NCBI GenBank assembly: GCA_030427085.1
Contig: JAUHXH010000002.1
Span: forward strand, 1,153,563-1,217,562
DNA length: 64,000 bases
Origin: Gammaproteobacteria bacterium
Lineage (GTDB): Bacteria; Pseudomonadota; Gammaproteobacteria; Pseudomonadales; Halieaceae
Reading direction: 5' to 3'
In this document: piece after piece, positions 1-7,908 of the stretch
How positions within the stretch are numbered: the first letter of the stretch is position 1
Layout: every line of letters begins with the position of its first letter
Notes under the pieces: generated by a model
Databases searched by the model: none
What the model was told of the DNA's origin: nothing
Seen by the model: the letters and a program-made list of their open reading frames with translations, nothing else
Position numbers and translations under genes: made by a program

Positions 1-1043
1 CGTGAGTTTCCGGGAAATGGTTGGGCGAGCAGTATTTTTACGGCCGAATCCGTCAGGTGATATTTTTCATCGCCTCCCAATTTCTCCAGCAGGGAGCGGG
101 CGATTAGTGCGATGTCGTCGGGCCGTTCTCGCAGCGGTGGCAAGGTGATGGGGAAAGTGTTGAGCCGGTAGTAGAGGTCCTCCCGAAATTCTCCCGCGGT
201 TACCATTGCCGGAAGGTTGCGGTGGGTGGCGCAGATCAGTCGGAAATCGGCACGCTTTAGCTGCGTGCTGCCAACCGCACGGAAAGAGCCGGTTTCCAGC
301 AGACGTAATAGTTTCACTTGCATGCCAACTGGCACGTCACCGATCTCGTCGAGAAACAGCGTGCCGCCGTGCGCTTGCTCCAGCAGGCCAGATTTGTTCT
401 GGGCGGCACCTGTGAAAGCACCTTTCACGTGGCCGAACAATTCGCTCTCGAACAGCGTTTCCGTCAGTCCCGCGCATTCCACGGCAACAAAGGCCTTGTC
501 GGCGCGTGGGCTGGCCTGGTGAATCGCGTTTGCCGCCAGTTCCTTGCCGGTGCCGGATTCGCCCAGCAGCAGCACCGACGTGTCGTGGGGTGCCACCAGA
601 TTGACTAGTTCCACCAGTCGATTAAAGGCGGGGCTGCGGCCGACCATGCGGTCGCGATCAATTTCCGCGCTGGCGATAGCCACTGGTTTGAGCATTTCTA
701 TGAAGTAGAGGATGTCGCCGCTGGCATCCTTCAGCGGCAGCATTTCCACGTCAATGTGCTCTCGGCCCCTTGGTGTGTTGTGGATGTGGAGTACGCGCTC
801 TTTTTCCCTCGATCCTTTGCAGGCCGCCAACGGGCAGCTTTCACCCGCCTGGTCGCAGGGGCGGTCGTAGCCATGGGAGATCCGGTAGCAGCGTTCACCG
901 GCGGCAACGTCGCCGAAGTTCTGGCGATAGAGGCGATTGGAGGCGAGGATTTCGTAGTCAGTGCTCAACAGGATGGCAGGATGTTCGAGTCCTTCCAGCA
1001 GTGATTTGAAATCAAGGTCGCTTGGCTGTATTCCCGTGTTCAT
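1..1043 (-). CDS. fisR: FisR-like sigma-54-dependent activator (partial, C-terminus outside window)
   Basis: Bacterial enhancer-binding protein that probably senses reactive sulfur and switches on the divergent persulfide operon. About 347 codons are visible; the DNA-binding Fis-type C-terminus lies beyond the left edge. Residues 10-120 form a PAS-like sensor with four cysteines at 52, 63, 70 and 75. FisR of Cupriavidus senses polysulfide through conserved cysteines with the same spacing (family knowledge). The AAA+ domain follows from about residue 137, with Walker A GESGTGKE, the sigma-54 contact loop GAFTGA, Walker B LFLDEIGD and the arginine-finger region FREDLYYRLN. The start could also be the in-frame ATG four codons upstream (at 1055). 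Identity as FisR rests on the Cys pattern plus the neighbouring persulfide dioxygenase. Confidence 0.88.
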   Translation of the reverse strand, partial: MNTGIQPSDLDFKSLLEGLEHPAILLSTDYEILASNRLYRQNFGDVAAGERCYRISHGYDRPCDQAGESCPLAACKGSREKERVLHIHNTPRGREHIDVEMLPLKDASGDILYFIEMLKPVAIASAEIDRDRMVGRSPAFNRLVELVNLVAPHDTSVLLLGESGTGKELAANAIHQASPRADKAFVAVECAGLTETLFESELFGHVKGAFTGAAQNKSGLLEQAHGGTLFLDEIGDVPVGMQVKLLRLLETGSFRAVGSTQLKRADFRLICATHRNLPAMVTAGEFREDLYYRLNTFPITLPPLRERPDDIALIARSLLEKLGGDEKYHLTDSAVKILLAQPFPGNS

Positions 1044-1049
1044 CGTGTT

Positions 1050-1084
1050 TGTCATTTATGACATGAGGTCTGTCAATTATGGCA
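1050..1084. promoter_or_regulatory. Candidate activator-binding repeats upstream of the sulfur operon
   Basis: TGTCATTTATGACA (1050-1063) is a perfect inverted repeat with 6-base arms. A second related 14-mer, TGTCAATTATGGCA, follows at 1071-1084. They lie about 110-140 bases upstream of the sigma-54 promoter at 1193, a normal distance for an enhancer of a FisR/NtrC-type activator, and the first overlaps the activator's own start region. The role as FisR sites is inference. Confidence 0.45.
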
Positions 1085-1192
1085 GTCATGCCTCAAGTGT
1101 AAAGCAGTTTCCTGTCTGTCTGCTGTCCCCTTGCAACAAAAAAATGCTGCAAAAACAGTGGGATAAGGCTTTTAATCGCGGCTAGACCGGCA

Positions 1193-1208
1193 TGGCACAC
1201 ACTTTGCT
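1193..1208 (+). promoter_or_regulatory. Sigma-54 (-24/-12) promoter of the persulfide operon
   Basis: TGGCAC-ACACT-TTGCT matches the RpoN consensus exactly, with GG and GC separated by 10 bases. It lies 48 bases before the dioxygenase ATG and faces that gene, as expected for an operon driven by the divergent sigma-54 activator. Confidence 0.85.
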
Positions 1209-1256
1209 CTGAATGTTGATAGAGACTAATTTAGATAGCAGCGTAGGAACTCTCCA

Positions 1257-2186
1257 ATGAACAGCAGTCTGACAGCGAGTGAGGCCAATGCTATGGGCGA
1301 CATTCCGTTCACAGTGGATCTGTCCAGCAAGCCGGAGGTGGTCCCGTTTTATGATGAGGACACCAATACCTTTTCCTATGTGGTGAAGGATCCGGACTCC
1401 AACGCCTGTGCGGTCGTGGACTCGGTGATGGAAATTGATTACGCCGCCGGTCGCCTCAGCCTGATCGGCGCCGACAAAATTATCAGCTACATTCGCCAGC
1501 ATCGGTTGCAATTGGAGTGGCTGATTGAAACCCACGTTCACGCCGACCACCTCTCCGCAGCGCCGTATATCCAGAAACATCTGGGTGGAAAAATTGGCAT
1601 CGGTGAGCACATCGTTACGGTGCAGCACACCTTCGGCAAGATCTTCAATGCCGGCACCGAGTTCGCCCGCGATGGCAGCCAGTTCGATCATCTGTTTCGC
1701 GATGGTGAGCAGTACACGGTAGGCGACCTGGTTTGTCACGCGCTGTATACGCCCGGGCACACGCCAGCCTGCATGAGTCATATCATGGGTGATGCCTGTT
1801 TTGTCGGTGACACCCTGTTCATGCCCGACGGCGGCACTGCCCGGGCTGACTTTCCCGGCGGAGATGCACGAGTTCTATATCAGTCCATCAAACGCCTGCT
1901 CTCGCTTCCTGAGGCGCTCAGGTTGTTCATGTGCCATGACTACATGCCAGATGGCCGGGAACTGGAGTATGAAACGACTGTGGGTGCTGAAAGGGCCACC
2001 AATATCCATGTACACAACGGCGTTAGCGAGGATGAGTTTGTGTCCATGCGCGAAGCTCGCGATGCCACGCTGGATATGCCCCGCCTCATTCTGCCATCGC
2101 TGCAGATAAACATGTGTGCCGGACACCTGCCCGAGGCGGAGAGTAATGACACCGTGTATCTGAAACTGCCGCTGAATGTGCTGTGA
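1257..2186 (+). CDS. pdo: Persulfide dioxygenase (Blh/ETHE1-like metallo-beta-lactamase fold)
   Basis: 309 residues. Non-haem iron enzyme that oxidises glutathione persulfide to sulfite and glutathione, a step in sulfide and persulfide detoxification. The metallo-beta-lactamase metal motif HVHADH lies near residue 93; a later His in TPGHTP and the Asp in GDTLFMPDGGTAR complete the usual mononuclear iron site. The stretch from that Asp through DFPGG is typical of the Blh/PDO branch rather than glyoxalase II. The ATG follows AGGAA at a workable distance; a later in-frame ATG at 1293 is possible. It is the first gene behind the sigma-54 promoter and is followed 29 bases later by a SulP permease. 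No sulfide:quinone oxidoreductase gene is in the window. Confidence 0.87.
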   Translation: MNSSLTASEANAMGDIPFTVDLSSKPEVVPFYDEDTNTFSYVVKDPDSNACAVVDSVMEIDYAAGRLSLIGADKIISYIRQHRLQLEWLIETHVHADHLSAAPYIQKHLGGKIGIGEHIVTVQHTFGKIFNAGTEFARDGSQFDHLFRDGEQYTVGDLVCHALYTPGHTPACMSHIMGDACFVGDTLFMPDGGTARADFPGGDARVLYQSIKRLLSLPEALRLFMCHDYMPDGRELEYETTVGAERATNIHVHNGVSEDEFVSMREARDATLDMPRLILPSLQINMCAGHLPEAESNDTVYLKLPLNVL

Positions 2187-2215
2187 GAGCGCGGTATGAA
2201 CCTCAGGGATCCTGA

Positions 2216-4003
2216 ATGAAACGGCTGGCACACTATCTGCCGATCCTGGAGTGGGGGCGGGAATACAACCGCAAGCTGCTCGCCAGTGACATGCTGGCGG
2301 CGGTGATTGTCACTGTCATGCTGATCCCCCAATCACTGGCGTACGCGCTGTTGGCGGGCTTGCCGGTGGAGATGGGGTTGTACGCCAGCATACTTCCCTT
2401 ACTGGCCTATGGGCTGTTTGGCAGTAGCCGCAGTCTGTCGGTGGGGCCAGTCGCAGTCGTGTCATTGATGACCGCGTCGGCGGCGGGCCAGGTGGCGGAT
2501 ACAGGCACAGTGGGTTACATCGAGGCGGCCACCCTGATGGCCCTGATGTCGGGCATGTTCTTGCTGCTGATGGGCGTGTTACGGCTGGGTTTTCTGGCCA
2601 ATTTCCTGTCCCACCCGGTTATTGCAGGCTTTATTGCCGCTTCCGGGATTATTATCGCCATCAGTCAGCTCAAGCATATTCTTGGCATCCCGGCTCAGGG
2701 CGACAACCTGATGACGGTGTCAGCCAGTCTTGCCGAAGGGCTGGCTACCGTGAGTTTGCCAACGTTGCTGCTTGGTGTCGGCGTGCTTGCTTTTCTGTTC
2801 TGGGTTCGCAGCGGCTTGCAACCGCTGTTACAGCGGTGGGGAATGAGAGAATACCCCGCGAGTATGCTCGCCCGGACCGGACCGGTGTTGGGTGTGATCG
2901 GTACCAGTGTTATTGCCTGGTCACTTGCTTTAGGCGACAAGGGAGTCGTACTTGTCGGTGACGTGCCAGGTGGACTGCCGCCATTGGAACTACCTGAACT
3001 GGCCAATCCCGCATGGCGGGAACTGGCGGTTTCAGCACTGTTGATCTCGATCATCGGTTTCGTCGAGTCGGTTTCCGTGGGGCATACCCTGGCTGCCAAG
3101 CGGCGGCAGAGAATCGCCCCCAACCAGGAATTACTGGGGCTCGGTGCGGCGAATGTGGCCGCTTCCGTGAGTGGTGGTTACCCGGTCACCGGGGGCTTTG
3201 CTCGCTCGGTGGTCAATTTTGATGCGGGCGCGCAAACGCCTGCGGCGGGCATGTTCACCGCACTCGGTATTGCTGTTACGGCACTGTTTTTCACTTCCTG
3301 GCTGACTTATTTACCGCAGGCAACGCTGGCAGCAACCATCATCGTTGCCGTATTGCCACTGATCGATTTATCGATCCTGAAGCGGACCTGGCAGTATGGT
3401 CGCTCCGACTTTGCGGCTGTTGCAACGACGATGGCGGCTACGCTGACGCTGGGGGTGGAAAGTGGTGTTGCCTGCGGTGTGCTGGCTTCCCTGGCCCTAC
3501 ACCTCTACAAGACATCCCGCCCCCATATGGCCGTGGTGGGGGAAGTTCCGGGTACCGAGCACTTCCGCAATATCGACCGGCACCAGGTGCAGATTCATCA
3601 GCACATTCTCTCCCTGCGAGTGGATGAGAGCCTGTATTTTGCCAACGCCAGCTACATTGAAGGGCGCCTGTACGAACTGCTGGCAGAGCGGCCCGCTGTC
3701 AAGGACGTCATCCTGATGTGTACTGCCGTAAATGAAATCGACCTCAGTGCGCTGGAAACGCTGGAGTCGATCAACCTGCGACTTGCTGAAAGCGGTATTG
3801 GATTCCACCTGTCCGAAGTAAAAGGGCCGGTAATGGACACACTGCAACGGACCCAGTTTTGCCAGCAATTGAATGGCCGCGTCTGGCTTAGCCAGCATCA
3901 GGCCGTTACCACGATTGCCGGTGAGCGGGAGGAGCGAGTTAGTGCTTCAGATCCGCTTCCCGTCGACCAAACCCCTAAACCTGGCGCCGTAGCCGAGGAG
4001 TAG
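2216..4003 (+). CDS. SulP-family anion permease with STAS domain
   Basis: 595 residues. Inner-membrane transporter of the SLC26/SulP family, probably moving sulfate, sulfite or another oxyanion; the substrate cannot be read from sequence. Hydrophobic segments run from about residue 20 to 425, starting with the family's typical MLIPQSLAYALLAGLP-like first helices. A cytoplasmic STAS domain follows at about 440-560 and a short polar tail ends the protein. Its place between persulfide dioxygenase and OsmC, in the same direction and closely spaced, suggests that it exports or imports sulfur oxyanions made or used by the pathway. Confidence 0.88.
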   Translation: MKRLAHYLPILEWGREYNRKLLASDMLAAVIVTVMLIPQSLAYALLAGLPVEMGLYASILPLLAYGLFGSSRSLSVGPVAVVSLMTASAAGQVADTGTVGYIEAATLMALMSGMFLLLMGVLRLGFLANFLSHPVIAGFIAASGIIIAISQLKHILGIPAQGDNLMTVSASLAEGLATVSLPTLLLGVGVLAFLFWVRSGLQPLLQRWGMREYPASMLARTGPVLGVIGTSVIAWSLALGDKGVVLVGDVPGGLPPLELPELANPAWRELAVSALLISIIGFVESVSVGHTLAAKRRQRIAPNQELLGLGAANVAASVSGGYPVTGGFARSVVNFDAGAQTPAAGMFTALGIAVTALFFTSWLTYLPQATLAATIIVAVLPLIDLSILKRTWQYGRSDFAAVATTMAATLTLGVESGVACGVLASLALHLYKTSRPHMAVVGEVPGTEHFRNIDRHQVQIHQHILSLRVDESLYFANASYIEGRLYELLAERPAVKDVILMCTAVNEIDLSALETLESINLRLAESGIGFHLSEVKGPVMDTLQRTQFCQQLNGRVWLSQHQAVTTIAGEREERVSASDPLPVDQTPKPGAVAEE

Positions 4004-4008
4004 CGAAC

Positions 4009-4440
4009 ATGGAACACCTGCCTCATACCTATCATTCATCGATCAGTGCTAGCCCGGAGGGGGCGATTGATGTCGGAGCACCTGGGCTTCAAGTTTTTAA
4101 GGCGGCTCCCCCGGCCCAGTTTGGTGGCCCCGGTGATTTATGGTCGCCGGAGGACCTGTTGATGGCTTCGTTGTCGAGTTGCTTTGTGTTGTCGTTTCGA
4201 GCGATCGCGAGAATGAGCGAGCTGGACTGGTCTGCACTGGAAGTCACCGCTGAGGGCGAACTGGACAAAGTTGACCGCGTGATGAAGTTCACCCAGGTGA
4301 AGTTGAAGGCAAGGCTGACCGTCAGTGCCGATGTGGACCCCGGCAAAGCCGAACGGTTGCTGGAGAAGGCGGAGGCCAGTTGCCTGGTGTCCAACACACT
4401 GAACTGCGACGTTCATCTCGACTGTGACATCAGCCACTGA
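4009..4440 (+). CDS. OsmC-family protein
   Basis: 143 residues, a full-length OsmC/Ohr-like fold. The family reduces organic hydroperoxides or handles persulfides with two cysteines. Here one conserved Cys lies in the helix motif SLSSCFVLSFRA (about residue 63) and another in EASCLVSNTLNC (about residue 124), the usual positions. It starts 5 bases after the permease stop, with a GAGG-type ribosome site inside the end of that gene, so it is in the same operon. In this context it more likely handles sulfane sulfur than peroxides, which is inference. Confidence 0.85.
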   Translation: MEHLPHTYHSSISASPEGAIDVGAPGLQVFKAAPPAQFGGPGDLWSPEDLLMASLSSCFVLSFRAIARMSELDWSALEVTAEGELDKVDRVMKFTQVKLKARLTVSADVDPGKAERLLEKAEASCLVSNTLNCDVHLDCDISH

Positions 4441-4457
4441 GGGTGTGAGGGACTGAA

Positions 4458-4895
4458 ATGACCATTGTTAACTTCACACCGTGGAGCGCACTGGCGGGCG
4501 GCGCATTGATCGGCCTGGCGGCGGCGTTGCTGCTGTTGCTGAATGGCCGCATTGCGGGTATTTCCGGGATTGCGGGCGGCGTGATCCTGCCATCGAAGGG
4601 CGACTTTTTCTGGCGGGCACTGTTTGTGCTGGGGTTGGTAGTGGGCGGTTTTATCTATCAGTGGCTGGGCGTAGGCAGTGGTGTTGACCATATCGAAGCC
4701 GTGGTCGGTAGGCGCGAACTGGTAGTGGCGGGATTACTGGTTGGCATTGGCACTACCGTCGGTAGCGGTTGTACCAGTGGCCACGGAATTTGCGGCCTGG
4801 CGCGTGGTAGTGCCCGTTCGCTGGTTGCCACTCTGAGCTTTATGCTCGCCGGTTTCACAACGGTGTATATCATGCGTCATGTGGTGGGAGGCTAG
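4458..4895 (+). CDS. YeeE/YedE-family membrane protein, first half-transporter
   Basis: 145 residues with about four transmembrane helices. YeeE/YedE proteins take up thiosulfate or pass sulfane sulfur through conserved cysteines. The signature GSGCTSGHGICGLARGS lies near residues 97-113 and includes two conserved Cys. The protein is half the size of full-length YeeE (TsuA), so it probably works with the next gene, which supplies the other half. GAGGGA precedes the ATG. It is the fourth gene of the persulfide operon. Confidence 0.85.
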   Translation: MTIVNFTPWSALAGGALIGLAAALLLLLNGRIAGISGIAGGVILPSKGDFFWRALFVLGLVVGGFIYQWLGVGSGVDHIEAVVGRRELVVAGLLVGIGTTVGSGCTSGHGICGLARGSARSLVATLSFMLAGFTTVYIMRHVVGG

Positions 4896-4897
4896 CG

Positions 4898-5326
4898 GTG
4901 AACAGTTTCCAGCAATCCGTTGTAGCTCTGGCCTCAGGAACGCTCGCAGGTTTTGGCTTGTGCGTGGCCCAAATGATTGACCCTGCCAAAGTACTCAACT
5001 TTCTCGATGTAAGCGGTACCTGGGACCCGTCGCTGGCGTTTGTGATGGGGGGAGGGCTTGTTGTTAACGCGCTGGCCACACCTTTTATCTTGAAGCGCCC
5101 ACACCCGGTTTTTGCGGAAGGCTTTCAGTTACCTACCCTGACCCGCGTTGACCGGAAGATCGTTATCGGAGGCCTGCTGTTTGGCACCGGTTGGGGCCTG
5201 GCGGGTTATTGTCCCGGGCCGATTATCACGTCCGTGAGCTTCGCGAATGCCGATATTCTGACCCTTGTCCTGGCCTATGTGCTGGGCACATTTCTGGCGC
5301 GGTACGTACTGACGCGGAAGTTTTAA
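4898..5326 (+). CDS. YeeE/YedE-family membrane protein, second half-transporter
   Basis: 142 residues, about four transmembrane helices. It begins with GTG two bases after the preceding stop and behind GGGAGG. The C-terminal motif GTGWGLAGYCPGP carries the conserved Cys of the family; the N-terminus has the GLCVAQMIDPAKVLNFLD pattern found in the second partner of split YeeE pairs. Together with the first half it would form a complete thiosulfate or sulfane-sulfur channel. It is the last gene of the sulfur operon before a gap of 87 bases. Confidence 0.84.
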   Translation: MNSFQQSVVALASGTLAGFGLCVAQMIDPAKVLNFLDVSGTWDPSLAFVMGGGLVVNALATPFILKRPHPVFAEGFQLPTLTRVDRKIVIGGLLFGTGWGLAGYCPGPIITSVSFANADILTLVLAYVLGTFLARYVLTRKF

Positions 5327-5413
5327 CACCGATCCTTATAACCGGCGGCAGCACGACTCACCAATTGCCGCCCTCAAAACCAGATACGTAACCTTTTGTG
5401 GAGGTAATTTGTT

Positions 5414-5881
5414 ATGAGCAACATCGACATTGGTATTTCAGATGCAGATCGTAAAGCCGTTGCCGGCAGTCTGGGTAGGTTACTCGCCGATTCCTATACG
5501 CTTTATCTGCAAACTCACAATTTCCACTGGAACGTCACCGGGCCTCAGTTCCGTGAGCTTCACCTGATGTTTGAAGAGCACTACACAGAGTTGGCGTTAG
5601 CGGTGGATGAGATTGCTGAAAGAATCCGCACTCTGGGCGAGCCGGCACCGGGCACCTACAAGGCCTTTGCCCAGCTTAGCTCGATTGCTGAGGTTGACGG
5701 CATTCCCGAGGCGAGTGAGATGGTGGCGATTCTGACCAGGGGCCACGAGCAAGTAGTGAAAACCTGCCGCGAAGCGCTGGTGCCCGCGCAGGAAGCGGGG
5801 GACGAGTCATCGGTCGCGCTTATTTCAGACCGGATGCGTATTCATGAGAAAACGGCCTGGATGTTGCGTGCGATGCAATGA
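5414..5881 (+). CDS. dps: Dps-family ferritin-like DNA-protection protein
   Basis: 155 residues, the normal length. Dps forms 12-subunit shells that oxidise and store iron with hydrogen peroxide and may coat DNA. The ferroxidase ligands are visible in [11 protein letters not shown] (about residues 32-42) and in the [21 protein letters not shown] segment around residue 60, where Asp and Glu residues complete the inter-subunit site. GGAGG lies before the ATG. An 87-base gap, containing a GGCGGCA/TGCCGCC inverted repeat, separates it from the sulfur operon, so it may have its own promoter. Confidence 0.9.
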   Translation: MSNIDIGISDADRKAVAGSLGRLLADSYTLYLQTHNFHWNVTGPQFRELHLMFEEHYTELALAVDEIAERIRTLGEPAPGTYKAFAQLSSIAEVDGIPEASEMVAILTRGHEQVVKTCREALVPAQEAGDESSVALISDRMRIHEKTAWMLRAMQ

Positions 5882-5988
5882 GTGCTGTGTGTAATGCCTC
5901 AGGTGGGTAGCCAACTCGGTCTGAAATTAAGCGGATGATCTGCGAATTCAGGGCGAAGCTCCGGGTATTCGCTTGCATAGCTACTCAC

Positions 5989-7899
5989 CTAGTGCGCCAG
6001 CGGCACCACCCCAACCTGCGGCATATCCGCCAATCCAATCTCCCGCGCGTGTTCCTCGAAGCCTTTGTTCTTCCAGAAGAACGCGCCAGGCATGGTGGTG
6101 GGCACCACCAGTACGTAGAACAGCGCACGTCCGATGACTGCGGTTACCAGGCACGACAGCGCCAGTACTATCAAGGCAGCAGGTAGCCAGGCACCAGCGG
6201 CGAAAACCCCAGCGATCGCACAGGCCAGCAGGCTCGCGCCGTTCAAAGCCATCAAGACATTGCGGAAGCGGTAGGTGAGGCCGAAGGTGGTGCATTGTAC
6301 GTAGTGAGACACCGCTCCCTCAGAATCAGAATGCGACATATCATGCGCGTGTCGCCATAGGCCAAAGCCTTCCAGCAGCACACCGACAAACATCAGGCCA
6401 GCCGACAGACTGAGCAGCGGCATGTAATCCAGCCCTTGCAGGTAAAGTGCAGGAGCGCCGAGTACCGCACATGCGGCAGAGCCCAGCGTGAGGCTGCTAC
6501 CCACAAAGGCGGTGGCAGTTTGCCAGTGGTTCCAGAAGGGGCGAGCCTTTATGCGGTAGCAGCGATACATGTAGTACAACGCCACACAGCCAGCAACACA
6601 TGCCAGTACACCGCAGGCGGTCGCTACGGGCGCCAGTGTCGGCGCAACCTCAGTTAATGCAGGCCACACGGATTGCAACAGGGGCTGTGCGGGCAGTATT
6701 GCCAGCAGGTGCAGGCCGGCAAAGGCCATAAAGAAGCTGGCCCCCAGGCCCTCGCGCGCCACCGGGGAGTGGCGGAAATTGTTAAAGCCACGATAGAAGC
6801 GGATCGGCTTGCCCAGGTGCATGGCGGACATAAATAGACCCAGTGAAATCAGGCCCAGGCCACCGATGACTGCCAGTGGGTACGCTGGTGTGGCGGCCAC
6901 CGCGCTGGCGGCAGGAACCCCCACCAGGTTACCCAGGAAAAGAATGGTAAACAGGCCCAGCGCGGTCTGGGTGGCCAGGGTGAAGATCACCAGGGGGTTT
7001 TCCCGGCTGCTCAGGCGGCCGAGGTTCCAGGATTTTTTCTTTCCGACCTTCTGGTCCACGGCGGGTTTGTATTTACCGGTTTTGTCGTCGCGGCGGTATT
7101 TGACCGGCATGGTGTCGGTACGTGTGACCTCGCGCGGCATGGAGCGAGTCTGCTGGAAGCGGATATTGGGATGGGTAATGTCGGCGTCGGGGAAGCCAGG
7201 GATGCTGGTTTCAATTTGCTCCCGGTTGTCGGGCATGTTTTCCACAACGCCGAAGTTCAGCGCGTTGCCCAGACAGGCTGACACGCAGGCGGGCTTGAGG
7301 CCTACTTCCAGCCGGTCCACGCACATGTTGCACTTCTCAACCTGACCGGCAACCGGGTCGAGTTGCGGCGCGTTGTAGGGGCACACCCAGGTGCAGTAGC
7401 CGCAGCCGAAGCAGATGTCCGGGTCCTGAATCACCGCACCGTATTCCGGATGCTTGGTGTAGGCGCGGGTAGGGCAGCCTTTCAAACACACCGGGTCGTC
7501 GCAGTGGTTGCAGGCCATCGAGATATTCATGCGGGTGTAGTTGGGGTAGCTGCCCCCTTCTACGTAACCCACCGAGCGGAAGCTCAGGTGCGGTGGTAAA
7601 TCATTTTTCTCGCTACAGGCGGACTCGCAGGCGTGGCATCCAATGCAATTGTCCGCCGTGAAGTGAAAGGCGTGTTGTTTGTAACGGTTGGGGTTAAAGC
7701 CGACTTCGCGAACGCCGTTGATATTAAGTGAGACGGCTTCGTCCACCAGTTCCTGCAGGGCTATCAATTTGCCATAGCGATTGGTCTCGGCAGTTTCCGG
7801 GTCCTTTAGCTTGGCGTACTCGGGCTCGTTCTCCCGCAGAGGAAACAGGGATTCGGAGGGCCGGGATTTCGCGATAGGATCGAACAGTTCTACAGTCAT
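5989..7899 (-). CDS. Fused four-cluster ferredoxin / DmsC-like membrane anchor, electron donor to nitrate reductase
   Basis: 636 residues. The N-terminal 250 residues are a DmsB-like ferredoxin with four Cys groups: CIGCHACESAC, CNHCDDPVCLKGC, CFGCGYCTWVC and CNMC with CVSAC, enough for four [4Fe-4S] clusters. Residues about 300-620 hold some eight hydrophobic helices resembling the DmsC quinol-oxidising anchor. In DMSO reductase these are two proteins; here they are one. The gene starts 9 bases after nasA in the same direction, so it probably carries electrons from the quinol pool to the nitrate reductase in place of NasB or ferredoxin. That role is inferred from position. Confidence 0.83.
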   Translation of the reverse strand: MTVELFDPIAKSRPSESLFPLRENEPEYAKLKDPETAETNRYGKLIALQELVDEAVSLNINGVREVGFNPNRYKQHAFHFTADNCIGCHACESACSEKNDLPPHLSFRSVGYVEGGSYPNYTRMNISMACNHCDDPVCLKGCPTRAYTKHPEYGAVIQDPDICFGCGYCTWVCPYNAPQLDPVAGQVEKCNMCVDRLEVGLKPACVSACLGNALNFGVVENMPDNREQIETSIPGFPDADITHPNIRFQQTRSMPREVTRTDTMPVKYRRDDKTGKYKPAVDQKVGKKKSWNLGRLSSRENPLVIFTLATQTALGLFTILFLGNLVGVPAASAVAATPAYPLAVIGGLGLISLGLFMSAMHLGKPIRFYRGFNNFRHSPVAREGLGASFFMAFAGLHLLAILPAQPLLQSVWPALTEVAPTLAPVATACGVLACVAGCVALYYMYRCYRIKARPFWNHWQTATAFVGSSLTLGSAACAVLGAPALYLQGLDYMPLLSLSAGLMFVGVLLEGFGLWRHAHDMSHSDSEGAVSHYVQCTTFGLTYRFRNVLMALNGASLLACAIAGVFAAGAWLPAALIVLALSCLVTAVIGRALFYVLVVPTTMPGAFFWKNKGFEEHAREIGLADMPQVGVVPLAH

Positions 7900-7908
7900 G
7901 GGATCTCG

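Noticed and set aside
8..1009. Several plus-strand frames in the first kilobase
   Set aside because: All lie opposite the sigma-54 activator, whose minus-strand translation shows every expected AAA+ motif.
5882..5988. Terminator between dps and the Fe-S/anchor fusion
   Set aside because: GCGAA/TTCGC and GGTGGGTAGC/GCTACTCACC inverted repeats exist, but stems are short or too far apart and no T-run follows.
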